Assembly: GCF_001652725.1 (NCBI RefSeq)
Contig: NZ_LWHJ01000011.1
Coordinates: 248,001 to 312,000, forward strand
Direction of reading: 5' to 3'
DNA: 64,000 bases
Source of the DNA: Pedobacter psychrophilus
GTDB taxonomy: Bacteria; Bacteroidota; Bacteroidia; Sphingobacteriales; Sphingobacteriaceae
Shown here: positions 37,308-47,005 of the stretch, in pieces
Layout of the letters: every line of letters begins with the position of its first letter
Position numbering within the stretch: the first letter of the stretch is position 1
Position numbers and translations under genes: made by a program
The notes under the pieces: model-generated
The model's database searches: none
Seen by the model: only the letters and a program-made list of their open reading frames with translations
Told to the model about the DNA's origin: nothing

Positions 37308-38294
37308 ATGAAAAAAACATTTTTTTATTTAGCTATCGCCAGCCTTTCATTTTTAGCATGTTCTAAAAGCGACGATTCAAATCCCTCAGTTTCTTCTGAA
37401 GAAAGTACGACTGTATTTTACACCGATACTTTTAACATTTACAGCACCGATTTAAAAGGTGGAAGTAGAAAATTAGTAACCAGCGAAGGGCCGAGTAATA
37501 GCACCAGCAACAACTATATTATTGCTACGGTTTATGTACCAACCTCAAATAGGCTAGCTTATATTTATACCGAAAAGTATGACCAACCTTTCTTTTTAAA
37601 AACTTGTAATTTAGACGGTAGCGATAAAAAAACAATCAAAACCTTCCCGGCATTTACACAAATTGGTTTATTAAAAGCAACAAGCGACGGACAAATTTTT
37701 TATACCCTCCCGGGAAAACCATTTCCTAACCAAACGCCTTCAAAAACCTTTTCTATAAAAGCAGATGGTACTGGAGAAACAGAAATTACCCAACAAGTTT
37801 ATGCTAGCACATCCGATCCTGATTTAATAAGCGCAGATGGTAAAGGAGTTTTACTCAACGGAGGTTATTTCGCTGTAATAGTTAACGGTACATTTGACGA
37901 GCGCAACAGTTTCAATGTTTTAACAAACGAAGAGAAAGACCAAACAAAAATCAAACAATTAAGCCTTTCTAACGATGCTTCTAAATTAACCTTCGCACAG
38001 AAGACTGCAACTGCTGGTCAGTACGAAATAAGGATAAAAAATGTAGTAAAAGATGCACCAACTTCAACTGTATTATACACTCTAAACATTCCTTCTGATG
38101 CAAGTGAATTCACACTGTCGCTAAAATTTGTTAATGGGACAAAAAACATTTTGGTAAGCTACGGCAAATTTACTTCACCAAAAGGCTCGGTAAATGATTA
38201 CACAAATTGTGATTTAATTGATGCTGTTAGCGGAAAAGTAACCAACACTTGGAAATTTATGGGCGACGAAATTTATAATCCGTTTACCAATTAA
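37308..38294 (+). CDS. Lipoprotein with TolB/WD40-like beta-propeller
   Basis: 328 residues with lipoprotein signal MKKTFFYLAIASLSFLAC. The mature part is made of repeating short beta blades with phrases like RLAYIYTEKYDQPFF, DGSDKKTIKTF, DGQIFYTLPG and NDASKLTFAQ, typical of TolB/YncE-like propellers. Function unknown; perhaps a surface-exposed binding protein. Operator O2 lies upstream and a second lipoprotein gene starts 40 bases downstream, so the two are probably cotranscribed under the adjacent two-component system. Confidence 0.75.
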   Translation: MKKTFFYLAIASLSFLACSKSDDSNPSVSSEESTTVFYTDTFNIYSTDLKGGSRKLVTSEGPSNSTSNNYIIATVYVPTSNRLAYIYTEKYDQPFFLKTCNLDGSDKKTIKTFPAFTQIGLLKATSDGQIFYTLPGKPFPNQTPSKTFSIKADGTGETEITQQVYASTSDPDLISADGKGVLLNGGYFAVIVNGTFDERNSFNVLTNEEKDQTKIKQLSLSNDASKLTFAQKTATAGQYEIRIKNVVKDAPTSTVLYTLNIPSDASEFTLSLKFVNGTKNILVSYGKFTSPKGSVNDYTNCDLIDAVSGKVTNTWKFMGDEIYNPFTN

Positions 38295-38334
38295 TCAGAA
38301 TGAAAAATAGTTATTCAACTTAACCAAAATAATC

Positions 38335-39099
38335 ATGAAAAATCAATTCAAAACTATGTTACTATTTGCGGCAGTATTATTTACAATAGGCTGTGCAAAA
38401 GACGAAGATACAACTACAACCGGTGGTGGAACTTCGGCACAATTATTAATAAAAACCACCTTTTGGAATCCGACATCGGGTGTAGAATCAACCTTTGAAG
38501 AAGTAACTTATGATAGCAAAGGTGCTTTTGAAAGTTTTAAAAGTGGAGGAAATACCACAACTGTAGAATTGAACGCTAACGCTACAATTGCTAAATTTTT
38601 AGTTAAAGCAGCAAATTACCCAGTAAACTCTCAATTACATGAAATCACTTACACTAACAATAAAGTAAGTAAAATTGTAACTACATTTTACCAACAAACA
38701 GGTGCCGTTAGTAATACCTTAACAAAAAATTACGAATACAATACAGCAGGAAAAATCTCTAAATTAAGTTTTGTAGATAGCTCTAGACCAACTGATACTT
38801 ACAATTATAACTACACTTGGACAGGCGATAACGTATCTAAAAAAGAATATTTATTTAACGGAAATGTGGCAAGTAGTCAGGAATATACTTACGATGATAA
38901 GAAAAATCCATACTATGAAGGAGGTATTTTTATGGATTATATTTATAGCAGAAATTACGATCCAATTTCTAAAAACAACCGCCTAACTGTAAAATCATCA
39001 TTTGGCACACAAACCACCACTTATACCTACAATGATGCTGGTTATCCTACCTCATCTAAACAAACGGCTGCAGAGGGGATTAAATATTATTACAAATAA
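38335..39099 (+). CDS. Lipoprotein with repeated YD-like beta strands
   Basis: 254 residues with lipoprotein signal MKNQFKTMLLFAAVLFTIGC. A Thr/Gly-rich linker follows, then repeating strands with Y-x-Y/N patterns (EITYTNNKVSKIVTTFYQ, KNYEYNTAGKISKLSF, NYTWTGDNVSKKEYLF, TTTYTYNDAGYPTSSK), akin to the RHS/YD-like repeats of Bacteroidota lipoproteins with DUF4595-like folds. Function unknown. Ends in a strong terminator at 39124-39161 and is probably cotranscribed with the propeller lipoprotein. Confidence 0.7.
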   Translation: MKNQFKTMLLFAAVLFTIGCAKDEDTTTTGGGTSAQLLIKTTFWNPTSGVESTFEEVTYDSKGAFESFKSGGNTTTVELNANATIAKFLVKAANYPVNSQLHEITYTNNKVSKIVTTFYQQTGAVSNTLTKNYEYNTAGKISKLSFVDSSRPTDTYNYNYTWTGDNVSKKEYLFNGNVASSQEYTYDDKKNPYYEGGIFMDYIYSRNYDPISKNNRLTVKSSFGTQTTTYTYNDAGYPTSSKQTAAEGIKYYYK

Positions 39100-39123
39100 A
39101 TAAAACTTAAATAAACAATTAAT

Positions 39124-39161
39124 ATGGGAAAATCTCTACCGGAGGTTTTCCCATTTTTTTT
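39124..39161 (+). terminator. Strong terminator after lipoprotein pair
   Basis: A 13-base stem with one G-T pair (39124-39136 with 39142-39154) over a five-base loop, followed by eight T. Confidence 0.9.
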
Positions 39162-39232
39162 GAAAATCAATGATATTAAATTTAAAAAGAAGTTCCTAAT
39201 CAGTTGTATTAAAGATTTAGGATAGTCGAAAA

Positions 39233-39250
39233 ATACGCAGTTCTGCGTAT
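39233..39250. promoter_or_regulatory. Operator-like inverted repeat O3, before T9SS protein gene
   Basis: ATACGCAGTTCTGCGTAT: perfect 8-base arms around TT. It lies 55 bases before the ATG at 39306, nearly the same distance as O2 from its gene. Confidence 0.82.
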
Positions 39251-39305
39251 GTTTTTAAAAGCTCATTTTATGTCTTTTTGATTCATCAATCAAAAAGAAA
39301 AAATC

Positions 39306-42300
39306 ATGAAAAAATTATTACTCTTATTCTTGTTTGCTGTGGTTATGGCATTAAGTACAAAAGCCCAAATTGGTGGCGGTTATGATAGCGCCTTTAACTT
39401 TGGTGGAGCAGGGGCAGAAGTTAAAGCATTAACTAAAACTACAAATGGAGATACTTATTTTGTAGTAACAATTTATGGGAGAGCGCTTTTTGCAGGACAA
39501 CAAATTGATGCTGGTGCTTTAGGTAGCTTCCCAAACATTAAAACCATTTTTTGTAAAGTAAGTAGTGATGGAACACAAACAATTTTAAGAGATATAGTGA
39601 ATGGAGGAACTGGCTTTTCAATCAATCAAAATGGAGAGTTATATTTCTTTATGACTGGTAGTAATTATCTTACAGCTGATTACGGAAATGGAATTACCAA
39701 CAATGCTTGGGGTACTTATTTAGTTAAGTTAAATAATGCGGGACTTGGGCAGTTTATTAAAAAAGTAAACACAGGCTCTAATGTTGAATATGGTAATAGC
39801 GGAATTGCTTTAGCTAATATTCAAGGAATGCAATTTACTCCAGATGGAAATTTATTTGTAACCATAGATGCTAATAATCAAACCACAGCTGTAGCTCCTG
39901 GCTATGTTTATCCTCATAGAATAATAAAATTTGATGCTAACGGAAATGAAGTATGGCATAATGATTTCTTTTCTAAAGCTTTACTTACTGGTTTTTCAAA
40001 ACCAGATCAATTTGTGAGTAATGATGGAAGCGTAAGTTTTTCTATCAACAACACTAGCAATCAGTTCTATTTTGACGGAGAGGAAATTTCTTCAAAAATG
40101 TCTAATTATGTAAATTCTCAGTATACCGTAGTTATTTCATTAAAACCGGATGGAACAAAAAAATTCATTATACCAGCTGCTGCCGGAATAACAGTATTAA
40201 CAGGAGTAAATCCAACCACAGGTGATTTATATATTGGCTATACCAACGGAAATGTTGGAGTAAAACCAATTAATGCACCATATACCAGTTTAATAAACCA
40301 ATATCCAGTAAATGCTTTTGGATATTATTTGTTTAACGGAACATTAACTTTCAATAGTTCAGGTGTTTTTCAAACTTATAATGCCCTTACATTTGATAAA
40401 TTGATTGCAACTACAAATGGTTTTATTGGTTTTGAAAAGGGTTTTGCAAGCACCATTATAGATAAAGGCGGAGATTATATTTTCTCAACCAATACAACAG
40501 AGGGAGTAATTTCTTATTATGATGCAGCTTTCAATTTTTTAAAAGCCATCAAAACACCAAGATTAACTGTTTTATCAGAAAATTTGGGAAAAACTTTGAT
40601 TGCTGGCGATTTTAAAGGAACGCTTTCTTTCGGTTCAACCACACTAACCCAAAGCTATAACGATACAGATTTTCAAACTCGTTTTCCAAGTTTTGCATCT
40701 ATCAAAGCAGATATTTTTATTGCTCAGGCAGATGTGAACAATATTACACCTCCATCACCAAACAATTGGGTAGGCGTTGATAACAATTGGAATAATACTG
40801 CTAATTGGAGTAAAGGAATAGTACCCGATGCAACTACTATTGTTAAATTTAATAGTACAACAGCAAATATGCCAACTACAGCAACATCGCCAACAGCTTT
40901 AAAAGTAATTATTGATGCTGGTGTTACTGCGCAATTGCCAAGCACATTGATTATTAAAAATAAACTAATTATTAATGGGACTTTACAGATAAATCATACT
41001 GGAACTTTAAATTTCACTAACTACTCGGCAACAGCCATAGAAGGAACAGGAACTTTAGCTTTTAACGGTACAACAACGCCAAGTGTAACGGCTTATAATT
41101 TAACAGGCTTTAAAGATTTAAGTCTATCAACCAATGAGAATATCACTTTAGCCGGGATATGGAAAAATATTACATTTACAGGTACAAATGCAATTATAAC
41201 TGCATCAGGCGGGATTGAAATTACCAATCCAGATGTAAATGCAATAAGTGGACAAAGTGCTGCAAATTATATTGCCGGTAAAATTACTAGGGCGGTAAAT
41301 GCTAATGGTATTTATGTTTTTCCAAATACACAATTTGCTTATCTACAATCGGAACCCACAATAATAAGTTTAAACAATTTAACTGGCACAACCAAAATTA
41401 CAGTAGCAAACGATAATAGTCCCACTGCTCCAAATGTGAATTTTGCATCTGGAACTACAACATCAGTATTAGGAGATTACTATTGGAGAATAACACCCGA
41501 TTTTGCTCCTACTAGTGGAAGTTATGATGTTACATTCTCTAAGTCGGCTTTTACAAATGGTGTTACGGACGCTGATAGATATGTGGTTTTAAAACGTATA
41601 GCAAACGGCAATCCTTGGACTTTTGAAGGGACAAAGTCTGCTTCTACTCAAATTGGTGGAACAACAAGTGGGCAAACAGTAAGCAATGCAACAGTAACAG
41701 CAGGCATAACTGGTTTAAGCAAATTTTCTGATTTTGTAATTGGTATCAATTCAACAGCTGTGGCAACTAATACAACAATTACCACTTCTACATGGACAGG
41801 TGCTAATAACACAGCTTGGAATAATATCGCAAATTGGAGTAACGGTGTGCCAAATGCAACAATTGACGCAATAATACCTTCTGGTTTAACTAATTATCCT
41901 TTAATATATACAGCTACAGATAATGCTCGTTCTCTAACGATTAATTCGGGAATAACTGGTTTAAAATTACACTCAGAATTAATACTTACAAATGGATTAA
42001 TTAACAATAGTAATATTGAAATAGCAAAATTAGTTGGCTTTAATACAACTTTTAATGGATATGGAGGCGGTATCAGCGGAAGCGGGAAATTAAGATTTGA
42101 AACAACTGGTGGTTTAGTAAATACAATAGCAGGATTGGTAAATAACGATGTGGAGATTAATATTGGAAATTCAAATTCATTTAATTTATTAGGGAAATTT
42201 GGAGGCAATATTAATATAGTTTCTGGTTTATTAAATGCTTGGAGCACTGGTTCAAATTATTTAGAACAAACTAATCCAAATGCCACAATTCAAATTACTG

Positions 42301-44315
42301 CACCTATTAATAGTATTGCCGCAGAAAAACTCTCAAAAAGTGTAAATACAACAGGCACTTATATTTTTCCTTTGGGCGATTTTCAATACCATAGATTGGG
42401 AACAAGAAAATATGGTGATATCAGTATTACTAATAATAATATCAGCGCAGTTTCTGTATACAGTATAAAATTTGATTCTTACGCTACATCACCGGTTTCA
42501 CTTACCATTGGTTCTGATGTTTATCCGTCTTTCATAAATTCTGGGCAATGGTCTATTGAACCAAGTGTTTTTTCTGCAACCGGTACTGTAGATGTAACTT
42601 TTAAAACAGCTAACTATACAAATGGAAGGGTAAACACAAGTGATTATGTTTTAATGAGAAGAGCATCAACCGCAACAAATGGAACAACTACTTGGGTTAT
42701 AGTTTCTGGCGCAAACATTACAGAAAATGCTGGTATTATTACTGCTTCGGCAACAGCTATAGCGCCTTTTTCTACTAATACCATGTTCTGTATCGCTTTA
42801 AAAGCAACCACAACAACTTGGTTAGGTTTAACAAACAATTGGAATACATCAAGCAATTGGAGTAATGGTGTGCCTAGTGCAGCTGTAAAGGCGATAATTG
42901 CTAATGCTAATATATATCCAAACAATGCCCCAACAAGTGGAAGTGCTGCTGCAGCTATCGAAATAGCATCCGGTTCGACCCTAACTTTACCAGCTGGTTT
43001 TTATACGCCAAATGGTATTATCAATAATGGCACAATCAACATCAGCGGAAGCGGAACATTCTATGGTTTTGGTTCTGGCAGTACTTACAGTAATATTACT
43101 GGAACAGGGACTTTGGTTTTTGGTACTGGTATTACAACTTTTGATTCTGCTTTTATAGGTCAAACAGTAAATAATAGTATCGAAGTAAATAATGCAGCAG
43201 TTTTAACTGTGACAAGAACAACCACTTTTGCAGGAAATGTTACTTTAACAAATGGAGTGGTAACGATGGGATCTAGTCAAAACTTTATCATGAGCAACCC
43301 AAATGCAAGTATGACAGGCACTTCAACATCTTACATTATTGGTAACTTAAAACGCATAGTGAACTCAAGTGGTATTTATAATTTCCCGGTAGGTAAAACA
43401 GGTTATTATGCCCCAGCGAGTTTAACATTAACTGGCTTAGTAGGTACAACTGATATTTCTGCTTTTTTCTCTAATGCCGCAATAAGTGGCCAACCTAATT
43501 TAACCATTAGCGGTCAAACTGTAAATAGTATATTAAGCGGCGGGAGCTGGTTTATAACACCAAATATACAACCAACTGGGGGTAATTACAGCGTTTCGCT
43601 AAATGCACCAATAGGTTCTTCTGTGGCAAATAACTTTTATGTTCTTAAGCGTACTGATAACAATAGTTTCTATCAATGGGCAAATCAAGGTACAAATGTT
43701 GTCTCTACTATAACAGCAGGAATTGTAACTGCATCTGCAACAGGGATTACCAGTTTCTCTCAGTTTGGAATAGGCGAAGGTTTTGGAACACTTCCTGTTA
43801 AATTGGTTAAGTTTTTGGCTTCCGCCGATGCTAAAACCGCTAGACTATATTGGGAAACAGCAAGTGAATTAAACAACGATAAATTTGAGATTGAGCGCAG
43901 TAGTAACGGAACCGATTTTATAAAAATAGGAGAGCTTAAAGGAAACGGAACTTCTCAAAAATTAAACACTTACAGCTTTAAAGATTTTAGCCCTATAAAT
44001 GGAGTTAATTATTACCGCTTAAAACAAGTAGATTTTAATGGAGCAATTGAATACAGTGATATTAAGTTTGTAAGTTTTGATATTAAGGAAACAACTTTTA
44101 GCGTTTACCCAAACCCTGTCTCAGATTTCATCAATTTTAGTGAGTCGGTAAAATCTGTAGAAATGTATAATCTGCAAGGTGCGAAGGTGTTCCAACAAAA
44201 TACAACCACAAGCAGTATTAAAATACCCTCAGAAATTAATAATGGAGTTTACATCATAAAAGCAACTTTGTTAAACGATTCTTCAATCTCTAAACAAATA
44301 TTGATAAACAAATAA
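39306..44315 (+). CDS. Large T9SS cargo protein (type A sorting domain) with three tandem modules
   Basis: 1669 residues with a signal peptide (LFAVVMALSTKAQ/I) and a C-terminal type A T9SS sorting domain (FSVYPNPVSDFINF to KQILINK), so it is exported by the Bacteroidota type IX system to the surface or medium. Residues ~25-470 look like a beta-propeller with SBBP-like phrases (KFDANGNEVWHN). Then come three modules of about 345 residues, each opening with an NWNNTANWSKG-type motif (near residues 483, 828, 1171) and containing a YIxGKxxRxVNxxGxYxFP segment. Likely an adhesin or glycan-interacting surface protein. Its operator O3 ties it to the adjacent two-component system. Confidence 0.88.
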   Translation: MKKLLLLFLFAVVMALSTKAQIGGGYDSAFNFGGAGAEVKALTKTTNGDTYFVVTIYGRALFAGQQIDAGALGSFPNIKTIFCKVSSDGTQTILRDIVNGGTGFSINQNGELYFFMTGSNYLTADYGNGITNNAWGTYLVKLNNAGLGQFIKKVNTGSNVEYGNSGIALANIQGMQFTPDGNLFVTIDANNQTTAVAPGYVYPHRIIKFDANGNEVWHNDFFSKALLTGFSKPDQFVSNDGSVSFSINNTSNQFYFDGEEISSKMSNYVNSQYTVVISLKPDGTKKFIIPAAAGITVLTGVNPTTGDLYIGYTNGNVGVKPINAPYTSLINQYPVNAFGYYLFNGTLTFNSSGVFQTYNALTFDKLIATTNGFIGFEKGFASTIIDKGGDYIFSTNTTEGVISYYDAAFNFLKAIKTPRLTVLSENLGKTLIAGDFKGTLSFGSTTLTQSYNDTDFQTRFPSFASIKADIFIAQADVNNITPPSPNNWVGVDNNWNNTANWSKGIVPDATTIVKFNSTTANMPTTATSPTALKVIIDAGVTAQLPSTLIIKNKLIINGTLQINHTGTLNFTNYSATAIEGTGTLAFNGTTTPSVTAYNLTGFKDLSLSTNENITLAGIWKNITFTGTNAIITASGGIEITNPDVNAISGQSAANYIAGKITRAVNANGIYVFPNTQFAYLQSEPTIISLNNLTGTTKITVANDNSPTAPNVNFASGTTTSVLGDYYWRITPDFAPTSGSYDVTFSKSAFTNGVTDADRYVVLKRIANGNPWTFEGTKSASTQIGGTTSGQTVSNATVTAGITGLSKFSDFVIGINSTAVATNTTITTSTWTGANNTAWNNIANWSNGVPNATIDAIIPSGLTNYPLIYTATDNARSLTINSGITGLKLHSELILTNGLINNSNIEIAKLVGFNTTFNGYGGGISGSGKLRFETTGGLVNTIAGLVNNDVEINIGNSNSFNLLGKFGGNINIVSGLLNAWSTGSNYLEQTNPNATIQITAPINSIAAEKLSKSVNTTGTYIFPLGDFQYHRLGTRKYGDISITNNNISAVSVYSIKFDSYATSPVSLTIGSDVYPSFINSGQWSIEPSVFSATGTVDVTFKTANYTNGRVNTSDYVLMRRASTATNGTTTWVIVSGANITENAGIITASATAIAPFSTNTMFCIALKATTTTWLGLTNNWNTSSNWSNGVPSAAVKAIIANANIYPNNAPTSGSAAAAIEIASGSTLTLPAGFYTPNGIINNGTINISGSGTFYGFGSGSTYSNITGTGTLVFGTGITTFDSAFIGQTVNNSIEVNNAAVLTVTRTTTFAGNVTLTNGVVTMGSSQNFIMSNPNASMTGTSTSYIIGNLKRIVNSSGIYNFPVGKTGYYAPASLTLTGLVGTTDISAFFSNAAISGQPNLTISGQTVNSILSGGSWFITPNIQPTGGNYSVSLNAPIGSSVANNFYVLKRTDNNSFYQWANQGTNVVSTITAGIVTASATGITSFSQFGIGEGFGTLPVKLVKFLASADAKTARLYWETASELNNDKFEIERSSNGTDFIKIGELKGNGTSQKLNTYSFKDFSPINGVNYYRLKQVDFNGAIEYSDIKFVSFDIKETTFSVYPNPVSDFINFSESVKSVEMYNLQGAKVFQQNTTTSSIKIPSEINNGVYIIKATLLNDSSISKQILINK

Positions 44316-44336
44316 AAATCTTTTTTTGATTTGATA

Positions 44337-44369
44337 AAAAGTCGTAGGTTTTACTTACGGCTTTTTTTT
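44337..44369 (+). terminator. Terminator after T9SS protein gene
   Basis: AAAAG-T-CGTA pairs with TACG-G-CTTTT (T-G wobble in the middle) over a short loop, followed by eight T. Confidence 0.85.
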
Positions 44370-44476
44370 ATTATAGAGTTTTAGGAAATTCTTTAGAGAA
44401 TGATGATAAAATGATAAACATTTTTTTAAAAACTCACGAATAAGTACATTTAAAAAGAATTTACCTATTTGATATT

Positions 44477-46453
44477 ATGATGATTAGATTTTTTAAATCC
44501 AAGTATATATATTTCGTATTTGCAATTTTTCTTTTTACCCAAAAGTCTTATCCTGTTTTAGCTTTTCAAAAAACCGATATCAAAGATTCCATTAAATTAG
44601 ATAAGTATTTATCTTTTTTAAAAGGGATAAAGCCTGAAAATGTGGATAGTATGATTAGTGTTGTAAACGTTGCATTGCTGGATTTTAAGAAACAAAATGA
44701 TAGTTATAATCTTACTCAAATCAATAAGAATGCAGGTTTTATTTTATTGCGATATGGTTATTTAAATCTTGCTGAAAAATATTATAATGATGCCTTAAGT
44801 TTATCAAAAAGTTTAAATAATAAAAAGCTAGAGGCAGAAATTACTAATTCTCTAGGGGTTTTGTGGGGTAAAAAAGGGGATTTTCTTAAAGCCGAATCAT
44901 TATTTTTAAAAGCATTGTTAATTGCCAAACAAGATAACAATCCTAAAGAAAAAGTATCTTCTTATTTAAAATTAGGAACCCTTCGTATAAAACAAAATAA
45001 ACCAGACCAAGCATTAGATTTTTATTTAAAGGCTGACTCTGTTAATCAAAAAAATAAAACTAACTTTTTGAGTGAGGACTTAATAGCTAATAAAGCTATT
45101 GTATATGCAATTAAAGGAGAATTAGATAAAGCTTTAAAGCAATTTCAAATAGGTTATCAATCGGCTTTTGATGATAAGCGACCTATGGATCAAGTTTTAG
45201 CCCTGCAAAATATAGCCCTGGTTTATAAAGAAAAAGGTGATTTTCAAAATGCATTAAAAAATTTAGAAACCGGAATTGAACTATCAAAAAAGAACGGATT
45301 AAAGGAGGAAGAGCTTAGGATTTCTATCAATGTCCCCTCAGTCTTATTTGATCAGAAAAAATATAAACTGGCCGAAACTCAGCTTTTAATCTTATTAGAA
45401 AAAACTAAAAAATTAGAGCTAGAAGATTTAGAAATAGAAATATACAATGCTTTGGTAGAAACTTCTAAGGCTCAAAATGATTATAAATCTGCACTTAGCT
45501 ACTTTGAAAATAGTTCGCAATTAATAAATAAAGCAATTGACGTCCAGAAACAAAGAGCGTTAGCAGAAGCAAATGCTAGTTTAGGATTATACAAAGCGAA
45601 AGCCGAAATTTTGGAGAGTAAAAACCTATTGTTTCAGAAAACAAGGGAGAAAAACATTATTCTAGGTGTTTTAATATTTATTGCTGTTTTATCTGTGGTT
45701 TTGATTTTGGTTTTAATAAGGTTAAAAGTATTTAATGATAGACTAAATATCAATAAAACTGAACTTACCGAAAGTAATAATATTAAGAATAAACTATTCT
45801 CTATTATTGGTCATGATTTGAGAGGAGCATATGGTACAACATTAGGTATATTAAATTTAATTAAAGATGGTGAGCTAGAGCAAGAAGAAGAACAGAAGTA
45901 TTTAGATTTGATTATAAAACAGTCTACATCTTCATTGGCAACTTTAGATGATTTGTTATTATGGGGCCAAGCTCAAATTAAAGGGAATAAATTAAGTAAG
46001 GTTAAGGTTTCTGTTTTGCAGGAAGTTGATAAAGGCATTAGCCTGAATTTAGAAGCGATAAGCGAAAAACATTTATCATTAAATAAGATTGATTTAGATG
46101 AAAAAAATGTTTTTATAGATGCTAATCACTTTGCTTTTATCATTAGAAACTTAATTGCAAACGCCATAAAGTTTACACCCAAAAACGGAGAAATAAAAAT
46201 CTATGCTGATGATTATGATGTAAATTTAGTGAAAATATGTGTGGCTGATAATGGTATCGGAATTTCAAATGAAGATTTAAAAAGTGTTTTTTTGCCTGAT
46301 AGCAAAAGCAGGAGAGGAACAAGTAATGAGAAAGGAACTGGTTTAGGTTTAACACTTTGCCATGAATTTATAACAGCAAATGGAGGTAAGATTTGGGCCG
46401 AACAAAATGCTGAGCAAGGAACAATAATTTGTTTTACTTGTCAAAAAGGATAA
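44477..46453 (+). CDS. TPR sensor histidine kinase, HisKA class (orphan)
   Basis: 658 residues with a signal sequence (MMIRFFKSKYIYFVFAIFL...). About seven TPR repeats cover residues ~60-370, with a membrane helix at ~395-415 and a conventional HisKA DHp (SIIGHDLRGAYGTTLG, His446) and HATPase domain (NAIKFTPKNGEIKI, DNGIGIS, GTGLGLTLCHEFI). No response regulator adjoins it, so its partner is elsewhere. Its kinase class differs from that of the two kinases at 32.4-36.3 kb, so it is not simply a third paralogue despite the TPR sensor. Confidence 0.93.
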   Translation: MMIRFFKSKYIYFVFAIFLFTQKSYPVLAFQKTDIKDSIKLDKYLSFLKGIKPENVDSMISVVNVALLDFKKQNDSYNLTQINKNAGFILLRYGYLNLAEKYYNDALSLSKSLNNKKLEAEITNSLGVLWGKKGDFLKAESLFLKALLIAKQDNNPKEKVSSYLKLGTLRIKQNKPDQALDFYLKADSVNQKNKTNFLSEDLIANKAIVYAIKGELDKALKQFQIGYQSAFDDKRPMDQVLALQNIALVYKEKGDFQNALKNLETGIELSKKNGLKEEELRISINVPSVLFDQKKYKLAETQLLILLEKTKKLELEDLEIEIYNALVETSKAQNDYKSALSYFENSSQLINKAIDVQKQRALAEANASLGLYKAKAEILESKNLLFQKTREKNIILGVLIFIAVLSVVLILVLIRLKVFNDRLNINKTELTESNNIKNKLFSIIGHDLRGAYGTTLGILNLIKDGELEQEEEQKYLDLIIKQSTSSLATLDDLLLWGQAQIKGNKLSKVKVSVLQEVDKGISLNLEAISEKHLSLNKIDLDEKNVFIDANHFAFIIRNLIANAIKFTPKNGEIKIYADDYDVNLVKICVADNGIGISNEDLKSVFLPDSKSRRGTSNEKGTGLGLTLCHEFITANGGKIWAEQNAEQGTIICFTCQKG

Positions 46454-46536
46454 AAATCAAATAACGCTTTTGAAATGATTTAAAATTAGCTGGGTAGTGT
46501 TTTAGTTTATCATTTTTAAACTTTAAGTTTGTTGTA

Positions 46537-46920
46537 TTGAAAAAGCTGTGTTCTATCATATTCTTATTTGCTTACTTGCTTTCTGCAACCGAGTTAAACC
46601 AGTTTTTAAAAACCCCTGTCTTAATCCAACATTTTATCACTCAAGAAACTGAAAATCCAGAGCTTTCTTTCTTCGGATATTTAGAAATGCATTATTTTAA
46701 TGGTAATCCGCATGATTCAGATTATGATCAAGATATGCGTTTGCCTTTTAAATCTCATGATAATTGCGCAACGGTAATATTTTTAAATGTTCAAATTATA
46801 AACCAACAAGATTTTAAAATTCAACGTTATCCCCAAATAATTAAAATAAATACTCTTAGAGATATTTCTTATTCCTCCTATCATCTCAAAGCCATTTGGC
46901 AGCCTCCAAAGTTTGTTTAA
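46537..46920 (+). CDS. Small exported protein of heavy-metal efflux loci
   Basis: 127 residues with a signal peptide (MKKLCSIIFLFAYLLSAT) if TTG at 46537 is used; no better ATG is available in frame upstream. The mature part has LIQHFITQETENPELSFFGYL, MHYFNGNPHDSDYDQDMRLPFKSHDN, a pattern I associate with a small conserved protein found before CusA-type pumps in Bacteroidota. Several His/Asp/Met residues could bind metal, but this is inference. The RND fusion gene follows after 85 bases. Confidence 0.7.
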   Translation: MKKLCSIIFLFAYLLSATELNQFLKTPVLIQHFITQETENPELSFFGYLEMHYFNGNPHDSDYDQDMRLPFKSHDNCATVIFLNVQIINQQDFKIQRYPQIIKINTLRDISYSSYHLKAIWQPPKFV

Positions 46921-47005
46921 AAATTAGTTTATAAAGAAGAATGATGCTAGCAGTTTTTGGTAGTATCAACCCTGTTATATTTTAAATTTTTAATCACAAA
47001 ATTAA

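Noticed and set aside
41894-42247. 117-residue minus-strand open frame inside the large T9SS gene
   Set aside because: Antisense of repetitive Asn/Thr/Gly-rich coding sequence, which produces long antisense frames; no start context or family resemblance.
40750-43800. Possible CRISPR or tandem DNA repeat within the T9SS gene
   Set aside because: Repeats are protein modules ~345 residues apart with diverged DNA, not short identical repeats with unique spacers.
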